A stretch of DNA of 64,000 bases from Diphasiastrum complanatum (GCA_029204225.1 CM055104.1:20493761-20557760), one strand, 5' to 3'. Counted from the stretch's first letter, positions 1 through 13,078 are shown. Numbers and translations: made by a program. Notes: generated by a model from the sequence alone, not told the origin.

Positions 1-703
1 GGACCATGTCACCTAGGGGCAACTTGGGGCAATTTTTTGGGCATGGGAGAAGTGTCGAGCAAGTTGGGGTTTCCCTAGCAACTCCAACCATTAATGGCCA
101 TTTAGTCCCCTCCCACCATTCTCCTCCCTACCATCGCGAGGCTACATCTTCACGTGCCATCTTCCTCTCTTCGCAACCTTCTGATGTATCTATGCATGAA
201 TGCTCATGTTCCAATGCATGTGATGCTCATGGATGCTCTCTCCATCAACGCAAGATTGGGAACATTGGGAATCATCATTCTCTCCATGGCGATCTCCATT
301 AGCTCTCCATCAGCATAGGACTCGAGCAGCTCTTCATTTAACTAACGAAGGTATGATCCAATCAAAGAAGTACCCAAAACATTAGAGGCTTGCGTTAATA
401 AATTATAGTGGTTCACTTGAATAATGATTTTGAAAAAAAATCACATGCATCTAATCAAATTTAAAGCATACAAAACACCAGGTGTCACTATAATGTTGTG
501 TAGAAATCTATAAAACAAAAGAGCTCACCCCCTGTTAGACTTGGCATAATATCATTACAAACAAGTACTAAGAATGTTGGCATATGCATGTAGTGCAAGC
601 TTTGTGGTCTTCTTGTATTGTTGTTTAGACCATTATTATTACGTCCATGTCTAGTATGTGGGATGTGAGAGATTTCAACAAGTTTAGTCATATTTTGGTA
701 AAT
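1..703. other. Unassigned A+T-rich DNA
   Basis: No gene is supported here. A 98-codon open frame near the left edge (6-302, + strand) has no recognisable domain and is rich in His, Ser and Pro, so I read it as chance. The stretch ends where the first Copia LTR begins. Confidence 0.5.
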
Positions 704-1264
704 TGTCAATTGAGGCCAAAACTCATTTTAGACTTAAAAATAAACTTTTTGAAGTTATATTAGTTTAAAATACATTCAACAAACACTTTTTGAAAGTGTG
801 AAAAAGTTGGTAGTCGAGTTTGAGGGAGATCCAAATTTGGACTTTGGGTACATTGAATCTAGTCTCAAAAATAGTAGGATTTACATTTTGGAAGGATAGC
901 CAAGCGGCCAAATAGGATTTGGACCTGCTATGAAAGGATGTAACTCGTGGAGAGACATATCTTCTCTCTTCTCTCTCTCATTTCATCATTATGCATGGTT
1001 CTCTTTGGGTTCTACGACTCATTGGTGCACTCTCATGATGTTATCTTGCAATTCTATGTGTAGAATGGTCATTCATTGCTATTTTTGGTTTCACACGTGT
1101 GAAATACAGTATGTTTTGGTTCATGTTTGAGTATCTCTTAGAGTTCGCATCTCATTTTGTATGTAGATGTTGATTTTTATACATTGGCAGGATCGTTGGT
1201 TTGCTCCTTTTGTAACCAAAGATCAGGGATATGGATTGGATCTTGAATGATCTGAAATCCTTCA
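704..1264 (+). repeat. 5' LTR of Copia element C1
   Basis: Related copies of this LTR occur at 16925-17463 (opposite strand) and 31332-31835 (same strand), which defines a repeat family. The right end (ending in CA) sits two bases before a primer-binding site. The left end is set where similarity among the three copies begins (tgaggcc at 711, possibly the TG at 704). It carries a TTCACACGTGTGAA palindrome at 1090-1103 and a CT-rich stretch near 960-990. No partner 3' LTR was found, so the element is truncated on its right side. Confidence 0.7.
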
Positions 1265-1266
1265 GA

Positions 1267-1278
1267 TGGTATCAAAGC
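1267..1278 (+). other. Copia primer-binding site (tRNA-iMet type)
   Basis: tggtatcaaagc differs by one base from the common plant Copia primer site TGGTATCAGAGC, which pairs with the 3' end of initiator tRNA-Met. Its place just after the LTR fixes the element's orientation and the LTR end. Confidence 0.75.
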
Positions 1279-1872
1279 TATTGTGTTTCGGGTTATGAAC
1301 GGATCAACCATCTTTAGCAAGGATTTGGAGGAGTTACCCATGCTAGAGCACGCTAAATTGACTTCTACTCAAAAATCAGCATTTTTGCATATGTAGAATT
1401 GATCTTTTGTAGGTCAAAACTCAATATAGGTTTATATACTTGATCAATTCTAATTTCACACTTGGTTTACTAGAATTAGCCAATTTTTGGTGAATTAGGA
1501 AGGTCTCATTCGAGGCTACAAGATGATATATCAAGTTTTTAAAAATTGCATGTAGAATTTGAGATATTCAATTTTTTGTGATTTTGTCAAAACCCTAATT
1601 TTGATTGGATCTCTAGTTTGTGAGGTTACTGAACTTTATTTGAGTGTGTTTCAATCTTAGAAATTGGCAACAATCATTAGATTGAGGATAGATTATAGTT
1701 TGATCAAGATTTTACTATTGTATGTGTTGATTTTCTAGTTAGAAGTACTTGCTAGAAGAGATTTGAGAGGTTCCATATCTTTGTCATATCTTCTTGAGTT
1801 CATTTGTTGACATTCAAGAGAGTGCTTTGTGCATTGGAATAGGTTGGAAGAAGAAGATCAGGTCATTGCAAC

Positions 1873-3110
1873 ATGGCTACAAGTGGTGGATTCATGCTGG
1901 AAGGCAATGATGGGCTTACCTCAAGTAACTATTCATTGTGGAAAGTGAGGATGGAATCACTTCTTGAGATGAATGATGTTTTGGATATTGTTGTACGTTT
2001 GGAGGAGAGACCAACAACTCAACAAGATCAAATGAGGTATAATAAGAGGTCCAAAAGGACTCTACACATGATTAAGATGAATGTTGCACATCATCTTTGG
2101 AGGCTTGGGAAGCTTTGAAGAAGCTTTATGAATCCAAGTCTACAGCAAAAGTGCTTACTCTTAGGAGGCAAATCTTTCAAAGTTTGCAAAAGAAGGATGA
2201 AAGTACTCATGCTTTTGTTTTGAGGGTTAAAGCATTCAATGATAAGTTAGCATGTATTGATGAAAGCATTAAGAAGGTAAAACTTGTTAATGGCATGTTG
2301 AATGGTCATGCTAATCTTGTTCAAAGTTTTGCTATTCAAAAGACTTTGCCAAGTATTGTGGATTTGCAAGAGATCTTGGTGAATGAGGAGTATAGGCTTC
2401 AATCAAGAGGAGGTGGATCCACATCGACATCTCAATATGAAGGGGAGACTATGTTCATCAAAGGCAAGTTCAAGGACAAAGGCAAAGGCAAGTGATCTAA
2501 AGGGCAAGATCAAGGTGAGACTTCCTCTTTTGGCAAAAAGAAAGGTAAGTCTAAGTTGAAATGCTTTTATTGTGGAATCAAAGAGCATTTTGCAAATGAA
2601 TGTTTGAAGAAGCAAAGAGATGAAGGTAGCAAGAAAATCAACTTTACTTCTATTGATGAGGATCTAGGTCGTGGTGATTCTCTTTTGATGTGTTCTTCAA
2701 GTCTAATATCAAGTGAAGGTGACAAAGATTCATGGTGGATTGATAGTGGAGCTAGTTCACACATGACTAGTCACAAGGAGTTCTTTACTTCTTTGGTCAC
2801 TTATGATGGAGCCAAGAAAGCAACTCACATGGCCAATGGTGGTGAGTGTGTGATTGAAGGTTTTGTCTTTCTACTAATAGGAAAGCAAGACTTGATGGTG
2901 CTCTTTACATTCCTTCACTTTCAAAGAATTTGCTAAGTGTTGGTCAAATGATAGAGAAAGGATACATGATAAAGTTTGGTGGTGATGCTTGTTTCATTAC
3001 AAAGAAAAAAATCTTGGTTGCTAGGGGCAATAAACAAGGTAGACTTTTCAAGCTTGATGCTTTTGTTATGGCTAACAAAAAGGATGGAATGGAAAAGGAG
3101 ATTGGTCTCA
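1873..3110 (+). pseudogene. Copia C1 gag and protease remnant
   Basis: This is a decayed capsid and protease region of a Ty1/Copia polyprotein. It starts with ATG at 1873 after a leader of about 600 bases. The N-terminal UBN2-type gag is seen as SNYSLWKVRMESLL. A small deletion near 2095 shifts the frame into WEALKKLYESK, and gag then runs to a stop at 2493. A third piece from 2556 holds a zinc knuckle (CFYCGIKEHFANEC) and the protease motif WWIDSGASSHMT. After another shift near 2930 the end of the protease domain (LLSVGQM...GRLFKLDA) is legible to about 3110. Integrase, RT and RNase H are missing. At least three frame breaks mean it makes no functional product. Confidence 0.85.
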
Positions 3111-3544
3111 ACTTTCCAAGGTTACCTTTTAGCATCAATAAGATTGGTGGATCTTATGCAAAGTCTAAAAGCTTCCTTATGCTAGATCTAGGTCAAGAAT
3201 TAATATGCTTCTTGGAGATGTTCATCTTTGTGCTAACTTGGCTAGTTATGAGGATAATGATGATTCTTCAATGGTTTTTCATGGCAAGTGCAAGCATGCA
3301 AAAGGTAAGGAGAGAGCTAACTTCATCAATGGAGATGAAGGTTCTTCCTTGGAAAAGATCGTTGTTAATGATTTCTTTGATCATATGGAAAAAGATGTTG
3401 CCAGGTGCATTCATGAAGGAGGTGGTTTTTCTTCTTTTGTGATGAGTCCAAGAAAGTCATTTTTGCAGCAAGTGGAGTCACATGTCCACAACGATCGACG
3501 GACAAGATTGATTCCACATGTTTGAAACCCATCGTTGGATATGG
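3111..3544. other. Unassigned tail between C1 and C2
   Basis: Open frames here (for example 3205-3525) have no recognisable retroelement domain. They follow directly from the C1 protease remnant and end where similarity to the C7 leader begins. The stretch may be deleted C1 internal DNA or filler. Confidence 0.4.
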
Positions 3545-3988
3545 GTGAAGTGGACCCATGAGGAGTTGAAAGGCAAATAGAACTTTAACTTCATTAAAAA
3601 ATCTCAATTTGAAAGTTGAGTTGGCTCCCAAGTTTCTTGAAGGGTGAAGTTTCTTCACTCTGAAGAAATAGTCCAAAAAGTGAAAAAGCCCTTAAATTCA
3701 CCTCCTTTATCCGTTTTGACCCAAACGAAGGGCTATGGACTCCAAACGAAGGGCACCCGGACTTTACTCACAAGTACGATATACCAAAACAGAGTGATTG
3801 CAGTGAAGAAAGTGTTCAGAGTGCACCAAAAGTGATTTCACCATTCCATTGGGCACGTAGTTGGGAGTTGACGACTGAGTGTATTTCGGAAGGGGACGTC
3901 GATTTAGCTTTCAATTTGGTGGAAAATCGGCAAGTGACCTAGTAAGGAAAAAAGTTCAGGTCATTCTTTTCAACTTCTGACATCATAG
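3545..3988 (+). repeat. Leader/LTR-like region of Copia C2
   Basis: About 250 bases (roughly 3570-3820) match a stretch at about 48700-48920, including the shared landmarks aacttcattaaaaa, gaagggtgaa and ccaaacgaagggcac. Both stretches precede a Copia gag of the same type, so this is the LTR or untranslated leader of one family. No clear TGGTATCAGAGC-type primer site was found, so the LTR boundary cannot be placed. Confidence 0.6.
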
Positions 3989-6240
3989 TTGGCCTCGGCA
4001 TACTGCTTTAAGCCTACAGCAGAAGTTTCAAGCAGTTTTGCGATGACAAATATGGGAGAGTCCATTTTGAGTGAAAGTAGCAAATTGGATGGAATTTCCA
4101 ACTATGCAGTGTGGAAATTCAAAATGAAAAACATACTGATGGAGAAAGACGTGTGGGAAGTCGTCACAAGTGATGAGAGAAGGCTGCCAAATGAAGTGCA
4201 TATCAAAGTGTTCGACAAAAAGCTTTGACCTTCATTAACTTGTCAGTGAAGGACCACATCATTACCCACATTTGTGATGCTGTTACACCCAGACAGGCAT
4301 GGGATGTGCTAAAGGAGTAGTTTGAGACATCAAATTCATCAAAAATCATGTTTTTAATGTCAAAGCTGAATAGTGCCCGAATGGAGCAAGGAGAGCACAT
4401 TCAGACTTATATGACCAGAATTAAGACAATGAGGATGACCTGCATTCTATTGGTGAGCGCATAGGTGATGTGGAGCTAGTGCACAATGCATTGTGTGGCA
4501 TTGCAGAACCCTATAAAATGTTTGTGAGTGGAATAGCATCAAGAGTAAGATTGCCAACCTTTGATGAGCTCATAGGAATCTTGATGCAGGAAGAGCAACG
4601 GCGAGAAATGGTGAAAGCAAGACGTCCAAATACTGACGATCAGGCACTTGCGACACACCAAAAACAAGGCAAGGGCAAGGGCAAGGACAAGAAGAAGTCT
4701 AAACAACAATTTGCCAAGACTCGGGAGGATGAGGGATCTTCCAATAAGACCAAGAAGAAAGGCAAGTGCTTCCATTGTGGTAAAAAGGGCCATTGGAAGA
4801 GTGAATGTCGCAAATTCCTGGCGGAACAAGACAAGGGAAAACCAAAACAAGTAGGTATCCTTGTTGATGAGGGTGAGATTGAAGACTCTAGCATCTTCAT
4901 ATTTGCATTGTCATCTAATCAAGATGATCAAGCATGGTATATTGACTCGGGAGCCACAAGACACATGATAGGTAACAAGAATTGGTTCAGTAGCTTGAAA
5001 GTGTTAGATAATGGAACATTTGTTTCACAAGCAAATGGTGATGTGTGCAAGATCAAGGGAATAGGCACCGGTTCAATCCAACTACCTGAAGGCAAAAGTA
5101 GGATGATCAGGGAGGTACTTTAGGTACTAGGTTTGAAGAGAAATCTACTTTTTGTTGGAGTCATTACTGATCAAAAGTTGAAAGTAGAATTTGCCCATGA
5201 TCGTTGCTTTGTGAAGGATGTGAACCAAAATTTCAAAGCTATTGCGGATGGAGTAAGGGAGCCCAATACTAAATTGTACAGGTTGAATGCTACAATCAAG
5301 GGGCAACATGGACTTGTCTCGTCCATTCCATCGCAAACTGAGTTGTGGCATAAGAGGCTTGGTCACTTGAACTTAGGAAGCCTCAGTTTGATGAGAAAAT
5401 TGGAGATGGGAACATGATTGCCTACCATAGAAGACCACTTGAAATCAATGTGCGAATCATGTGTATATGGAAAGCAGCATCGAGAGAAGTTCAATAAAGG
5501 TGGTGTTGCAAGGGCAAAGAACATCCTGGATTTAATCCACACATATTTATGTGGGCCTATGAGGACCATGTCCTTAGGTAAAGCCTTCTATTTCATGACC
5601 TTTATTGATGATATGTGATGTAAGACGTGGATCTACTTCTTGAAGAAGAAATCGGATGCATTTGACAATTTCAAGAGCTTCAAAGCATTGGCCGAAAATC
5701 AGACAGGTAGGAAGATCAAAGTTCTAAGATCAGATAGTGGAGGTGAGCACAAGTCTAATGAATTCAATGATCTTTGTGATCAATGTGGAATCAAAATACA
5801 ATTTACGCAAGCTCATATTCCTGCTCTCAATGGTGTAGTTGAGCGCAAGAATCGTACGATTGTGGAAAGTGCCAAATCTATGCTAGCTGAGATGAAACTA
5901 CCGAAAGATTTTTGGTCAGAAGCATACAGTACGACAATCTATCTTCAAAATAGAAGTCCTACCATTGTCATACCAAAGATAACACCTGAGGAAACATTCA
6001 CGAAGAAGAAGCCAAAGGGAACCACTTGCGAATCTTTGGATGTAAGGCCTTTGTACACATTCCTAAGGAAGAGAGACGTAAACTTGATATGAAAGCTATC
6101 AAGTGTATATTCCTAGGATATGATGATCATGTGAAGGACTATAGATGTTTTGATCCAGTAGAAAACAAAATCCATATAAGTCGTGATGTTATCTTTGATG
6201 AATCCAAGATGTATGAAGACAAGGATGCTTAGAAGATAGA
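3989..6240 (+). pseudogene. Copia C2 gag-protease-integrase, first half
   Basis: This is the 5' half of a Ty1/Copia polyprotein. In order it shows: gag starting near 4050 (DGISNYAVWKFKMKN); gag C-terminal part from 4470; zinc knuckle CFHCGKKGHWKSEC near 4769; protease AWYIDSGATRHM near 4934; GAG-pre-integrase (ELWHKRLGHLN) near 5341; integrase with LIHTYLCGPM, SDSGGEH and NGVVERKNRT. The first integrase aspartate is altered: an HTY triplet stands where HSD or HTD is usual. Stops or shifts occur near 4227, 5121, 5417, 5616 and 6035. The polyprotein breaks off at the left end of C3 (6257) and resumes at 12437 with the linker and RT, so C2 was already in place when C3 inserted. Confidence 0.88.
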
Positions 6241-6256
6241 CACATCAAGTGGAAAA

Positions 6257-7050
6257 TGTGGAAACTTGCAAAATAGGACCAAGTCAGATACAATTGATCT
6301 ATCAATCTACACAAGATTTAGATCAATCTAGATCAATTCTAGACATGAAAATCTAACAAGAACAATCATTAATTAAGGTAAATGTACTTGTTGGTTTCAC
6401 ACGTGTGAAAACCTGTCAGAGTATGGACTCCAACCGAAAAACAAAGTAGACTATAATAGTAACTCAAAACATTCAAAACAAATGAAGACAAATGGAGAGA
6501 TTCACACAAAATTGCTTTCAAAATCAAGATTGATGTTTCATATTGATTATGGCCAAATATGCCTCTATATATACACTTCTTGGAGCTCGAGGTATTGATC
6601 ATGCATCAGATCTCACACGTGTGAGGATGCTTTGTCATATGGTGAATCATCATGAAAAATTGACACTTGGATCAAACTTTTTATTTTGAGCATTTTTGGT
6701 CCAATTTCCTACTATATGGAGATCTACTTGGAGATTTTCTAGAAGTCAAAACTCGTCTACTTCAGCTTATTCCACACATGTGAACTGTCCTCTACACATG
6801 GGATGTGAACACCTAACCAAAGGATGCGGCTCATGCAATCAATAGATTGATGCCATGTGTCGTATGTCTAGAAAACTGGTTTTTGGCCTTTTTAGCCACT
6901 AACTTGAACTAAATCATATGTATAACCTATATGATCATGGTACATGACAAGTACACTACTTTCACATGTGAGAATAGGCTCCACACATGTGTAATCATCC
7001 TATATACATGATTTTGGCCTTGACCAAGCATAATTTTTGCACTTTTTACA
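6257..7050 (-). repeat. 3' LTR of Copia C3
   Basis: It matches 11620-12436 throughout, except that about 40 bases near its left end (around 6280) are missing. It carries the palindromes TTCACACGTGTGAA (6396-6409) and CTCACACGTGTGAG (6612-6625), plus several CACATGTG variants. The many scattered differences between the two LTRs suggest the insertion is not recent. Confidence 0.9.
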
Positions 7051-7062
7051 CTCCTCAAAAAT

Positions 7063-10000
7063 CTAGCTTGGTATATCTAGCATAGATCTATCTATAACTC
7101 CAAGAGCCAATCGTAATTTTACAAATGGATCTTTAGGCAATGCCTTGGTGAGTATATCAGCAATGCAATCTGATGATGAAACATGAATAAGCTTGATCTC
7201 CTTTGCTTGCACTTTCTCCCTCACGAAATGATGTGAAATCTCAATGTGCTTTGTTCGAGCATGGAAGATTGGATTGTTTGCAAGTTGTTGAGCTGCTTGA
7301 TTGTCACAATATATGCATGGAATGTCTTCATCCTTGATCACATGAAGCTCCTCCAAAAGCCTTTTAAGCCAAAAAACCTCCTTTGTTGTTGTTGTCATAG
7401 CTTTATATTCGAATTCTGTTGATGAAAGAGAGATGGTATCTTGCTTTTTGGAAAGCCAAGATATAGCTCCTCCACATAAGAATGTAGCAAACTCACTTAT
7501 GGATCTTCTATCCATCTTGTCACCTACAAAACTTGAGTTTGAATATGCTCTTAAACAAATATTAGTCCTTTCATAAACTATGCCAAAGTCTTTTGTAGCC
7601 GAGATGTACCTTAACACCCTTTTTGCTCCTTTCCAATGACATAATAATGGACTTCGCATGTATTGACTCAATTTGCCAGCACAAAAGCTAGGATCTAGTC
7701 TAGTGATGGTTAAGTATATCAAGGAACCAATAAGCATTCTATAGGTAGTGATGTCCTCAAAGGATGCTTCATCACTTTCCTTAGAAACTTTTACATTTAG
7801 TTCCATGGGAGTTTCAACTCCTTTACAATCAATCATGCCAAATTTTGCTAAGATTGATCTAGCATAGTTAGATTGACATATGAAAGTAAAATCATTACTT
7901 TTAGTGACTTCTATTACAAGTATAACTTTAAGAAGTCCTAGATCTACCATCCTAAATTCACTAGACAAGAAAACTTTTACATCTTTAATGTCATCTAGAT
8001 CATTTCCTGTGAGTATAATGTCATCAACATATAAAACTAAAATAATGATCTTTCCATCATTACATTTGTAGTACTATGATGGTTCATAAGAACTTACAAC
8101 GAATCCAATGGAAATAAGATAGGAATGCAACCTAGAGTACCATGCTCTTGGTGCTTGCTTGAGTCAATAAAGACTCTTCTTCAAGAAACACACCTTGTCT
8201 TCTTCTCCATCTTTGACGAAGCCCTCGGGTTGGCACATGTGGATTTCCTCTTCCAAGAATCCATTCAAGAAAGCATTTGTCACATCAAGTTGGAAGAGCT
8301 CCCATTTGAAAGAAGTAGCAAGACATATGATTAATCTAATGGTCACAAGCTTTGCAACATGTGCAAAGGTTTCATCATAATCTATGCCTTTGACTTGCAA
8401 AAAACCTTTTGCTACAAATCTAGCTTTATACTTATGAATGGAACCATCTTGATTATATTTCAGTCTATATATCCATTTACAAGTAAGAGGCTTCTTTCCA
8501 TAAGGTAGATCTACAAGCTTCCAAGTTTGATTTTCCATTAATGCATCAAACTCTACTTGCATAGCTTTCCTCCAATGTTGAGACTTATTTGCTTCCTCAA
8601 AACTAACTTCAAGCATAATAGTCAAGAAAGTATAAGAGTTGAGTAGTTGAGAATCTTCCCTTTGCTCCCTTTGTCACTATAAGTGAGCCTTGATGGCTCA
8701 ATCCTTGTCCTTGTTGATCTTCTTGGCACCCTTGGACTTTGAGTAAGTTCCACTTGGTCTTCATCTTCATGAAGCTCCTCCTCGGCCATAGCATAATCCT
8801 TGACAAGTTGAGTGTTGTTGGAAGTCACCTTTCCTTTGGCTTGGAGAGATTCATCAAAAAGTACATCTCTACTTACAACAACTTTCTTGGTAATAGGATC
8901 AAATATCCTATAAGCTTTCTTATTTTCACTATAACCAACAAAGATGCCTTTAAAAGAAGTGGCATCTTCCTTTTTCCTTATTTCTAAAGGAATATGTACA
9001 TAACAAGTACATCCAAAAACTTTTAAATCACTAAGATTTGGCTTTTTGCCATACAATACTTCATAAGGTGTAAGTCCTTTAATGGCACTATTAGTCATTC
9101 TATTACATAGAAAGTTTGCACATAAAATAGCTTCTCCCCAAAATGAAATAGGAAGGGATGCATCTAATCTCAAAGCTTTAGCACACACTCACATAGTGTC
9201 CTATTCTTTCTCTCAGCTACTCCATTTTGTTGTGGAGTGTATGTGCAAGTAAACTCTCTCCTAATGCCATTAGTTTCACAAAACTCTTTCATCCTATTGG
9301 AGATGTACTCCCCTCCATTATCACTTCTTAATACTTTCAAGCTAGTATTAAGTTACTTTTCCACAAGAGTTTTGAACTTTACAAAGACATCAAAAACTTC
9401 ACTTTTCTTAGACAAGAGATAAACCCAAGAGTATCTTGATCTATCATCAATTAAAGTGACATACATAAGAGCTCCACCATTTGATTCATGTGAAAATGAA
9501 TGAACATACGAGTGTATAAGGTCAAGAGGAGAGTTAGATCTTGTCAAAGATCACTTGAAAGGTAGCTTATGAGATTTGGAGAGTCCACAAGCTTCACAAA
9601 GCTTGCCACACTTGGATATGGCTTTGAGAAGTCCACTTGCTAGCTCCTTTGTCACCATGGTCTCCATAGCTCTGTAGTTAGGATGGCCTAACCTTTTGTG
9701 CCATAATTCCACTTGAGTGAGCTCCTCCCTTGCATTGTTCACACTTCCAACCATCACATTAGCATCCAATTTGAATAACCTCCCTTGTTTGAAACCACTA
9801 GCAACACATTTTTCATCTTTCAAGATAGAACATGCTCCATGCTTGAAATGTACATCTAATCCACTATCCATAAGTTGTCCTACACTCAACAAGATCTTTG
9901 TAATTGAAGGTGCATAAAGAACATTGTCTAGAGCTACTTTTTTAGATGATCCTAAACATAAAGGAATGGATCCAACACCTACAATCTCACATTCTTGATC

Positions 10001-11019
10001 ACTTGCAGTGAAGATAAATCTCTTTGAACTATTGTCAGAAAGTAGATTAGAAAAGTAGTCTTTTTGGTGAGTCATGTGAGAGCTTGCCCCACTATCAATC
10101 CACCATGTGTCTTGATTAGATGTTTGTGAGAAGGATACCATCAAAGATAGATTGCACTCTTCCTCCTCCTCCTCAAGCACAAGATTTCCTTGATTGTCCT
10201 TCCCTTGGGGATTCTTCTTCTTGTAGCACTCGGATGCAAAATGTCCCTTTTTTCCACAAAAGAAACACTTCAGCTTCTTCTTGTCCTTTTTACTCTTGCC
10301 TTTGGAACTTGATGCTCCATCTTTGTTATCCATCTCCATGTCTTGAGTATTCTTGGATGGAAACTTTTTCTTCTACCTTTCAAGGAAAACTTAGCTTTTT
10401 CATCACCATCATTCAAAGATAAGGAACTCATCCTACTTTTGATATGAAGCATTCTACTTTCCTCACTTACAAGCACACTTTGAAGTTTTTCAATACTAGG
10501 AAGTGAATCTTGAATAGCAAAGGTTTGAACAAGATTGGAATAATCATCTCCTAGTCCATTCAAAATGATTTGAACTAACTCATCATCTTTGATTTTATCA
10601 TCTATAGAAGACAACTCCTTATTCAAAGATTTGATCCTAAAGACATAATTTTGGGCACTTTCACTATTTCCTTTCATGCTTTGAAGAATTTGATTCCTAA
10701 GCATGAGTATCCTTGAAGTATTCTTGGATCCATAAATTGCTTTTAATGAATCTCATGCCTCTTTGGATGTGGTACAAGATGAGATTTCCTTCAAAAGTTC
10801 ATTACTTACATTCATTTTTATGCAATGTAATGCAACTCTACATCTCTTTTTGTACTTAACCAATTCAACTCCCCATTGAGGTTCTACTTCCACCTCAAGT
10901 ACAATGTCATAAAGATCATGGGGTCCAAGCAAAGACTCCATTTGAACTATCCAATTAGCATAATTAGTGGATGTGAGCCTTTCACTAGCTTCAAGCAAAA
11001 ACCCACCCATTGATGCCAT
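7063..11019 (-). pseudogene. Copia C3 gag-pol polyprotein (disabled)
   Basis: The start is ATG at 11019 (MASMGGFLLEASERLTSTNYANW, gag). An in-frame TGA near 10753 replaces what is probably a Trp codon. Gag runs to about 10375, where the frame shifts. Next come the zinc knuckle CFFCGKKGHFASEC, protease WWIDSGASSHMT, pre-integrase ELWHKRLGHPN, and integrase with stops near 9551 and 9353. Then come the integrase C-terminal part (SFWGEAILCANFLCNRM), a shift near 8625, RT (CKWIYRLKYNQDGS, QLDVTNAFLNG), a stop near 8166, and YVDD on the minus strand near 8018. RNase H (7063-7968) ends with HIEISHHFVREKV and IADILTKALPK. Domain order is the usual Copia order: gag, PR, INT, RT, RH. At least six lesions rule out a functional product. 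Confidence 0.92.
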
Positions 11020-11606
11020 TTTTAAATGTGAAAAAGCACTAGAAACTCTTAGGGTTTCTCTAAGAAAATGAACCTAAAGCCTTCTATCAATTTGAAAGCT
11101 TATAGACACAATCCTATCACTCATGAACCAATCTAGAATGATGGAAATTTAGATTCTAGTCTCAATCTTGCAAAACCACTCCTTAATCTATGATTTTTGG
11201 CAATATCTCTCTCAACTTCAACATGCACTCAAAAAATCAGAGAAACTCACGTAATGCAGCTGATTCAAGCTTCAAATTTAATATTTTTGGCTGATCTAAT
11301 GCAAGAACAAATCATAGGAATAGAATCTCTATAGAAAAAGCTTGATTTTGCACTAAAAATCTCTCAATTTGGGTGTGCGAGTCAAATTGTACAAATTTTT
11401 GAATTTTCTCAAACAAAATCGGACCTGTATGGCCTCACACATGTGAAAAGTGTTCCTACAGCCCACAACAAGTTCTGGTCCAAAAATATTGAAAATACCT
11501 ATCAAATCCAACTCGCTACACAAAAACTAACTAGTTTCCAAAAAATTGCTAATTTGGGCTTAGTTTTGGATCAACCCCATCAATATCAATAAACTCTCTT
11601 GTACTT

Positions 11607-11619
11607 GGCTCTGATACCA
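11607..11619 (-). other. Primer-binding site of Copia C3
   Basis: On the plus strand this reads ggctctgatacca, the complement of TGGTATCAGAGCC. It abuts the LTR start at 11620 and shows that C3 is on the minus strand. Confidence 0.88.
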
Positions 11620-12436
11620 TGTGGAAACCTGCAAAATAGGACCAAGAATGGATCCTAATCTGATCCACAAGAGGGATTAGATGTTAGATACAATTGATTA
11701 ATCAATCTACACAAGATTTAGATCAATTCTAGACATGAAAATCTAACAAGAACAATCATTAATGAAGGTAAATGTACTTATTGGTTTCACACGTGTGAAA
11801 ACCTGTCAGAGTACGGACTCCAACCTGAAAACAAAGTACACTATGATAGAAACTCAAAACATTCAAAACAAATGAAGACAAATGGAGAGATTGACACAAA
11901 ATTGCTTCCAAAATCAAGATTGATGTTTCATATTGATTATGGCCAAATATGCCTCTATATATACACTTCTTGGAGCTCTAAGTACTGATCATGCATCGGA
12001 TCTCACATGTGTGAGGACGCTTTGTCATATGGTGAATCATCGTGCAAAATTGACACTTGGATCAGACTTTCTATTTTGAGCATCTTTGGTCCAATTTCCT
12101 ACTATATGGAGATCTACTTGAAAATCTTCTAGAAGTCAAAACTTGCCTGCTTTAGCTTATTCCACATGTGTGAGCTGCCTTCTACACATGGGATGTGACA
12201 CCTAACCAAAGGATGTGGCTCATGCAATAAATAGATTGATGCCATGTGTGTCTAGAAAACTAGTTTTTGGCCTTTTTAGCCACTAGAACTTGAATTAAAT
12301 CATATGTACAACCTATATGATCATGGTACATGACAAGTACACTACTTTCACACATGGGAACAGGCTCCACACATGTGTAATCATCTTATATACATGATTT
12401 TGGCCTTGACCAAACATAATTTTTGCATTTTTCACA
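11620..12436 (-). repeat. 5' LTR of Copia C3
   Basis: This 817-base LTR has TG...CA ends. It holds TTCACACGTGTGAA at 11786-11799 and CACATGTG variants near 12005, 12165 and 12370. It is flanked on the outside by the continuing C2 reading frame. Confidence 0.9.
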
Positions 12437-13078
12437 TAAAAGATGGTATAGTGAGGATACCTCTTGATGATGATCCATTTGTTGACTTTCCAAGTGATGA
12501 ACATGAGGATACAATCTCAAGATACTACTACTCAACCTTAAAAGATAGGTTGGAGAGGTAGAGACAAACCTTTTGGTGCAAGAAGGACTGAAGTTGTAGG
12601 TGACAAACGCAAGGAGAAGGATGTACAATGGGATACATTTTCTCCAGGAAGCCGATCACCTGACAAGAAGCTCTCTAAGTGGTTTGAGAGATTCTTGGAG
12701 AGTCACGACATGGATGATTTTCCAGGATCATCTAGCCAGGGAGAGCTACGAAGATCAACAAGAGAGAAGACACAACCTGAAAGGTATGAAGCAAATTATG
12801 CTCTCTTATCTAGCATTATTCAAAGCAAAGAACCTTCGACTTATGGTGAAGCGAAGGATGATGACATTTGGATCAAGGCCATGGGAGAGGAGATGGAGTC
12901 AATTGCTAAGAATAGCACATGGGACTTAGTAGAACCACCAGTTGGCAAAAAATCCATTGGTTGCAAATGGGTATACTGGACTAAGTACCATGCAGATGGA
13001 AGTATAGCAAAGCACAAGGCAAGATTGGTGATCATGCACAAAGTAAAGGCATCGACTACGAGAAGACCTTTGCGCCGG
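12437..13078 (+). pseudogene. Copia C2 second half: linker and start of RT
   Basis: This continues the C2 polyprotein beyond the C3 insertion. The frame passes a Ser/Arg linker (GELRRSTREKTQPERYEANYA) and enters the RT N-terminal region (WIKAMGEEMESIAKNSTWDLVEPP, CKWVYWTKYHADGSIAKHKARLV). A shift near 13030 separates RLV from KGIDYEKTFAP. The polyprotein is cut off at about 13075, before the catalytic RT motifs, where Gypsy sequence begins. RNase H and a 3' LTR are absent. Confidence 0.88.

Larger units (their letters stand above)
6257..12436 (-). mobile_element. Complete but decayed Ty1/Copia element C3
   Basis: A 6180-base element reads right to left with both LTRs (11620-12436 is the 5' LTR, 6257-7050 the 3' LTR). 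LTR ends are TGTGGAAA and TTTTTCACA or TTTTTACA. A primer site lies next to the 5' LTR, and one polyprotein region fills the space between. The flanks gaaaa (6252-6256) and taaaa (12437-12441) form a 5-base target duplication with one mismatch. The sequences outside are two halves of the same C2 polyprotein, which independently proves the insertion. Several coding lesions make it non-autonomous. Confidence 0.93.

Noticed and set aside
6-302. 98-codon frame at the left edge
   Set aside because: No domain, unusual His/Ser composition and no supporting context.
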